DNA of 6,924 nucleotides, from positions 1 to 6,924 of the forward strand of contig JBJMHU010000103.1 in NCBI GenBank assembly GCA_045807225.1. The letters are read 5' to 3'. The notes beneath the pieces are model-generated. The model was not told the DNA's origin. It did no database searches and saw only the letters and a program-made list of their open reading frames with translations. Positions 5,651-6,924 of the stretch are shown one piece after another. This stretch comes from Fodinibacter sp045807225 (GTDB taxonomy: Bacteria > Actinomycetota > Actinomycetes > Actinomycetales > Dermatophilaceae). A program made the translations under genes and the position numbers. Numbering within the stretch: position 1 is the stretch's first letter; every line of letters starts with the position of its first letter.

Positions 5651-6283
5651 ATGAGCACCAACGAGACGCACGTGACGATCAAGGGGCGGCTGTGCGCCGA
5701 CCCCCTGGTCTTCACCACCAAGGCCGGGGCACCGATGACCAAGTTCCGCGTCGCGCAGAGCGGCCGGCGCCAGGTCCAGCCCGGCCAGTGGGAGGACACC
5801 GAGCCGAGCTTCTACGACGTGCTGGCCTACCGGTCGCTCGCCGCCAACATCGGGGTGTCCCTCAAGAAGGGCCACCCGGTCACCGTGCACGGCCGCCAGC
5901 GGGTCGTGCAGTGGCGCCGCGACGACGGCCAGGTCTTCGTCAACGTCGAGATCGAGGCGGATGCCGTGGGGCACGACCTCACGTTCGGCACCACCGCGTT
6001 CGCGCGGGTCGGGATGGGCCGCCCTGCCGAGGCCTGGTCGCCGGGCGATGGTGGCGCGCCTCAGGACGGCCGCTCCGACGACGACACCGGCTCGTCCGCT
6101 GGACTGGGCGACCCCGAGAACGACCCGTTCGTCGTCGAGGGCGGGCTGGGTCGAGGCCTCGGCGAGGTGGGGTTCGGCACCTCGGGGGAAGCGGCTGGCC
6201 CGGGGGAGTCGTCCGGGGAGGCGTCCCCACTGGGTTCCGACAGCGGCCCGCTGGTCCGGCCGGGGAAGGAGGCCGCCGCCTGA
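5651..6283 (+). CDS. ssb: Single-stranded DNA-binding protein paralogue (SsbB-like)
   Basis: SSB-family protein of 210 aa. The OB fold covers about residues 1-115: VTIKGRLCADP (8-18), MTKFRVAQSGRR (29-40), FYDVLAYRSLAANI (54-67), GHPVTVHGRQRV (74-85), and a closing segment ADAVGHDLTFGTTAF (103-117) that resembles secondary actinobacterial SSBs. The remaining 95 residues are a Gly/Ser/Asp-rich linker with no predicted fold. The usual C-terminal DDDIPF tip, which recruits replication and repair partners, is missing; the protein ends PGKEAAA. An internal DPENDPF (154-160) is the only similar acidic-Pro-Phe stretch. So this is probably not the main replicative SSB but an SsbB-type paralogue. The start is set by GGGGAGG 7 bases upstream. 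The place before ettA matches the mycobacterial order Rv2478c-Rv2477c. The last codons are duplicated just downstream. Confidence 0.87.
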   Translation: MSTNETHVTIKGRLCADPLVFTTKAGAPMTKFRVAQSGRRQVQPGQWEDTEPSFYDVLAYRSLAANIGVSLKKGHPVTVHGRQRVVQWRRDDGQVFVNVEIEADAVGHDLTFGTTAFARVGMGRPAEAWSPGDGGAPQDGRSDDDTGSSAGLGDPENDPFVVEGGLGRGLGEVGFGTSGEAAGPGESSGEASPLGSDSGPLVRPGKEAAA

Positions 6284-6391
6284 CGCCCGGCGCGAGGGAG
6301 CGCGGCGTGCGGCCCGGGCACCAGGAGGCTGCGGCCTGACGGCCGGCACGAGGGGCCGCGGCGCGACGGCCGGCACCATGGGCCGCGGCGC
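6254..6391 (+). repeat. Imperfect tandem repeats including a duplicated ssb tail
   Basis: A block of 53 bases holding the last ssb codons plus 25 bases after the stop (6254-6306) is followed at once by a related 56-base block (6307-6362). The first encodes VRPGKEAAA-stop; the second, in another frame relative to the genome, reads VRPGHQEAAA-stop, with the length difference being exactly one codon. The post-stop part then appears a third time: 6338-6364 and 6365-6391 are adjacent 27-base units with two differences between them, and 6282-6308 is a more diverged copy. Units contain GGCCGGC and CCGCGG palindromes. Confidence 0.65.
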
Positions 6392-6557
6392 GGTGCCCCG
6401 GGCGGCGCTCCGGCGTCTCTCGGGGCTCATGAGGCCGCCCGCTCTGGTGCTGGCCGGTGGCCAGGGCGTCGGGCGGGACTGCACGTGGCGACCGGGGGCG
6501 GAGGTGACGCAGACGCCGATTCGGGCTGGGGCGGTGCCGGTCGATAACCTGTGCGGC
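6392..6557. other. ssb-ettA spacer with a hairpin
   Basis: No separate gene is supported here. CTGGCC (6450-6455) and GGCCAG (6459-6464) form a perfect 6-bp stem with loop GGT, which might end ssb transcription. The ettA frame is open back through this spacer, with an in-frame ATG at 6429, giving 43 possible extra codons. Their translation (beginning MRPPALVLAGG) is unlike any EttA N terminus, so I leave it outside the gene. Confidence 0.45.
6545..6550 (+). promoter_or_regulatory. Putative -10 box of ettA (leaderless start)
   Basis: TAACCT is followed by 7 bases and then ATG 6558, and no Shine-Dalgarno sequence intervenes. This supports an independent promoter for ettA and the downstream start at 6558. 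No good -35 is visible. Confidence 0.45.
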
Positions 6558-6924
6558 ATGCCCGAGTTCATCTACGTCATGTCGCGCGCCCGCAAGGCCC
6601 ACGGCGACAAGGTCATCCTCGACGACGTCACCCTGTCGTTCCTGCCCGGCGCCAAGATCGGTGTCGTCGGCCCGAACGGCGCGGGGAAGTCCTCGGTGCT
6701 CAAGATCATGGCCGGCCTCGACCCGCCCTCGAACGGCGAGGCCCGGCTGACGCCTGGCTACTCGGTCGGCATCCTCATGCAGGAGCCCGAGCTGACCGAG
6801 GAGAAGACGGTGCTCGGCAACGTCGAGGAGGGCGCCGGCGAGATCAAGGCCAAGGTCGACCGCTACAACGAGATCTCAGCCCTGATGGCCGATCCCGACG
6901 CCGACTTCGACGCGCTGATGACCT
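6558..6924 (+). CDS. ettA: Energy-dependent translational throttle EttA (ABC-F), 5' part
   Basis: The first 122 codons of an ABC-F ATPase; the gene runs off the window. The N terminus MPEFIYVMSRARKAHGDKVI and the following ILDDVTLSFLPGAKIGVVG are highly characteristic of EttA. Walker A is GPNGAGKSS at residues 38-46 (K44). Conserved segments EARLTPGYSVGILMQEP, EEKTVLGNVEEG and EIKAKVDRYNEISALM lead toward the arm subdomain. In Escherichia coli EttA binds the ribosomal E site and limits entry into elongation when ATP is low; a full protein would be about 555-560 aa. I chose ATG 6558 because the conserved protein begins there and a -10 box lies 7 bases upstream; an in-frame ATG 6429 is rejected. 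Completeness cannot be judged here. Confidence 0.93.
   Translation, partial: MPEFIYVMSRARKAHGDKVILDDVTLSFLPGAKIGVVGPNGAGKSSVLKIMAGLDPPSNGEARLTPGYSVGILMQEPELTEEKTVLGNVEEGAGEIKAKVDRYNEISALMADPDADFDALMT

Larger units (their letters stand above)
575..5966. repeat. Dispersed 9-mer CGGATGCCG
   Basis: The 9-mer occurs on the plus strand at 935, 1175, 2681, 2762, 2882, 5044 and 5958, and on the minus strand at 575-583 and 1361-1369; a one-mismatch copy is at 2014-2022. Six of the plus-strand copies extend to CGGATGCCGTG. Copies lie in the methyltransferase, thpR (variant), both GTPases, ssb and one non-coding site. In most genes it encodes Asp-Ala with the otherwise rare GAT codon. Confidence 0.7.

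Noticed and set aside
6282..6391. Repeat block considered as a CRISPR array
   Set aside because: Units are imperfect and largely adjacent, without uniform unique spacers, and no cas gene is present.
6429..6557. In-frame 43-codon extension of ettA from ATG 6429
   Set aside because: EttA proteins begin at the M-x-EFIY segment encoded at 6558; the extra residues are unlike the family and the spacer carries a -10 box.

Overview
The window is high-G+C DNA (roughly 70% or more by eye, with almost every third codon position G or C). It has GTG starts, several apparently leaderless genes with a TAnnnT -10 box 6-7 nt before the start codon, and an SSB paralogue next to ettA. All of this fits an actinobacterium. 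A Micrococcales/Intrasporangiaceae-like host is my inference from overall style, not a proof.

Layout. Bases 1-421 hold no gene I can recognise; the stretch has slightly lower G+C (about 67% by hand count) and contains two adjacent hairpins. It abuts the 3' end of a minus-strand tRNA-Arg(TCT) at 422-495. Next come a plus-strand FkbM-type SAM methyltransferase (628-1467) and, converging on it after 16 bases, a minus-strand RNA 2',3'-cyclic phosphodiesterase (thpR/ligT, 1484-2053). From a short divergent promoter region, two overlapping plus-strand genes follow (2122-3831 and 3828-5516). They encode large GTPases, each with a G domain near the N terminus and two membrane segments near the C terminus. 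After a 134-base gap with DnaA-box-like repeats and a strong hairpin lie an SSB paralogue (5651-6283), a run of imperfect repeats that includes a second copy of the ssb tail, and the start of ettA (6558 to the window end).

How the genes relate. The two GTPases overlap by 4 nt (GTGA), align over their G domains and share their membrane layout, so they are probably an old tandem duplication whose products work together at the membrane. They resemble bacterial dynamin-like pairs in plan only; homology to DynA/DynB or IniA/IniC is not shown here. The ssb-ettA order matches that of Rv2478c-Rv2477c in Mycobacterium tuberculosis. The ssb is of the secondary (SsbB-like) kind, without the acidic DDDIPF tail.

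Most unusual signals: the asymmetric G4 motif in the GTPase pair; a strongly over-represented 9-mer CGGATGCCG that accounts for most GAT codons in the window; the duplicated ssb tail; and paired TCGTCCACA boxes in front of ssb.
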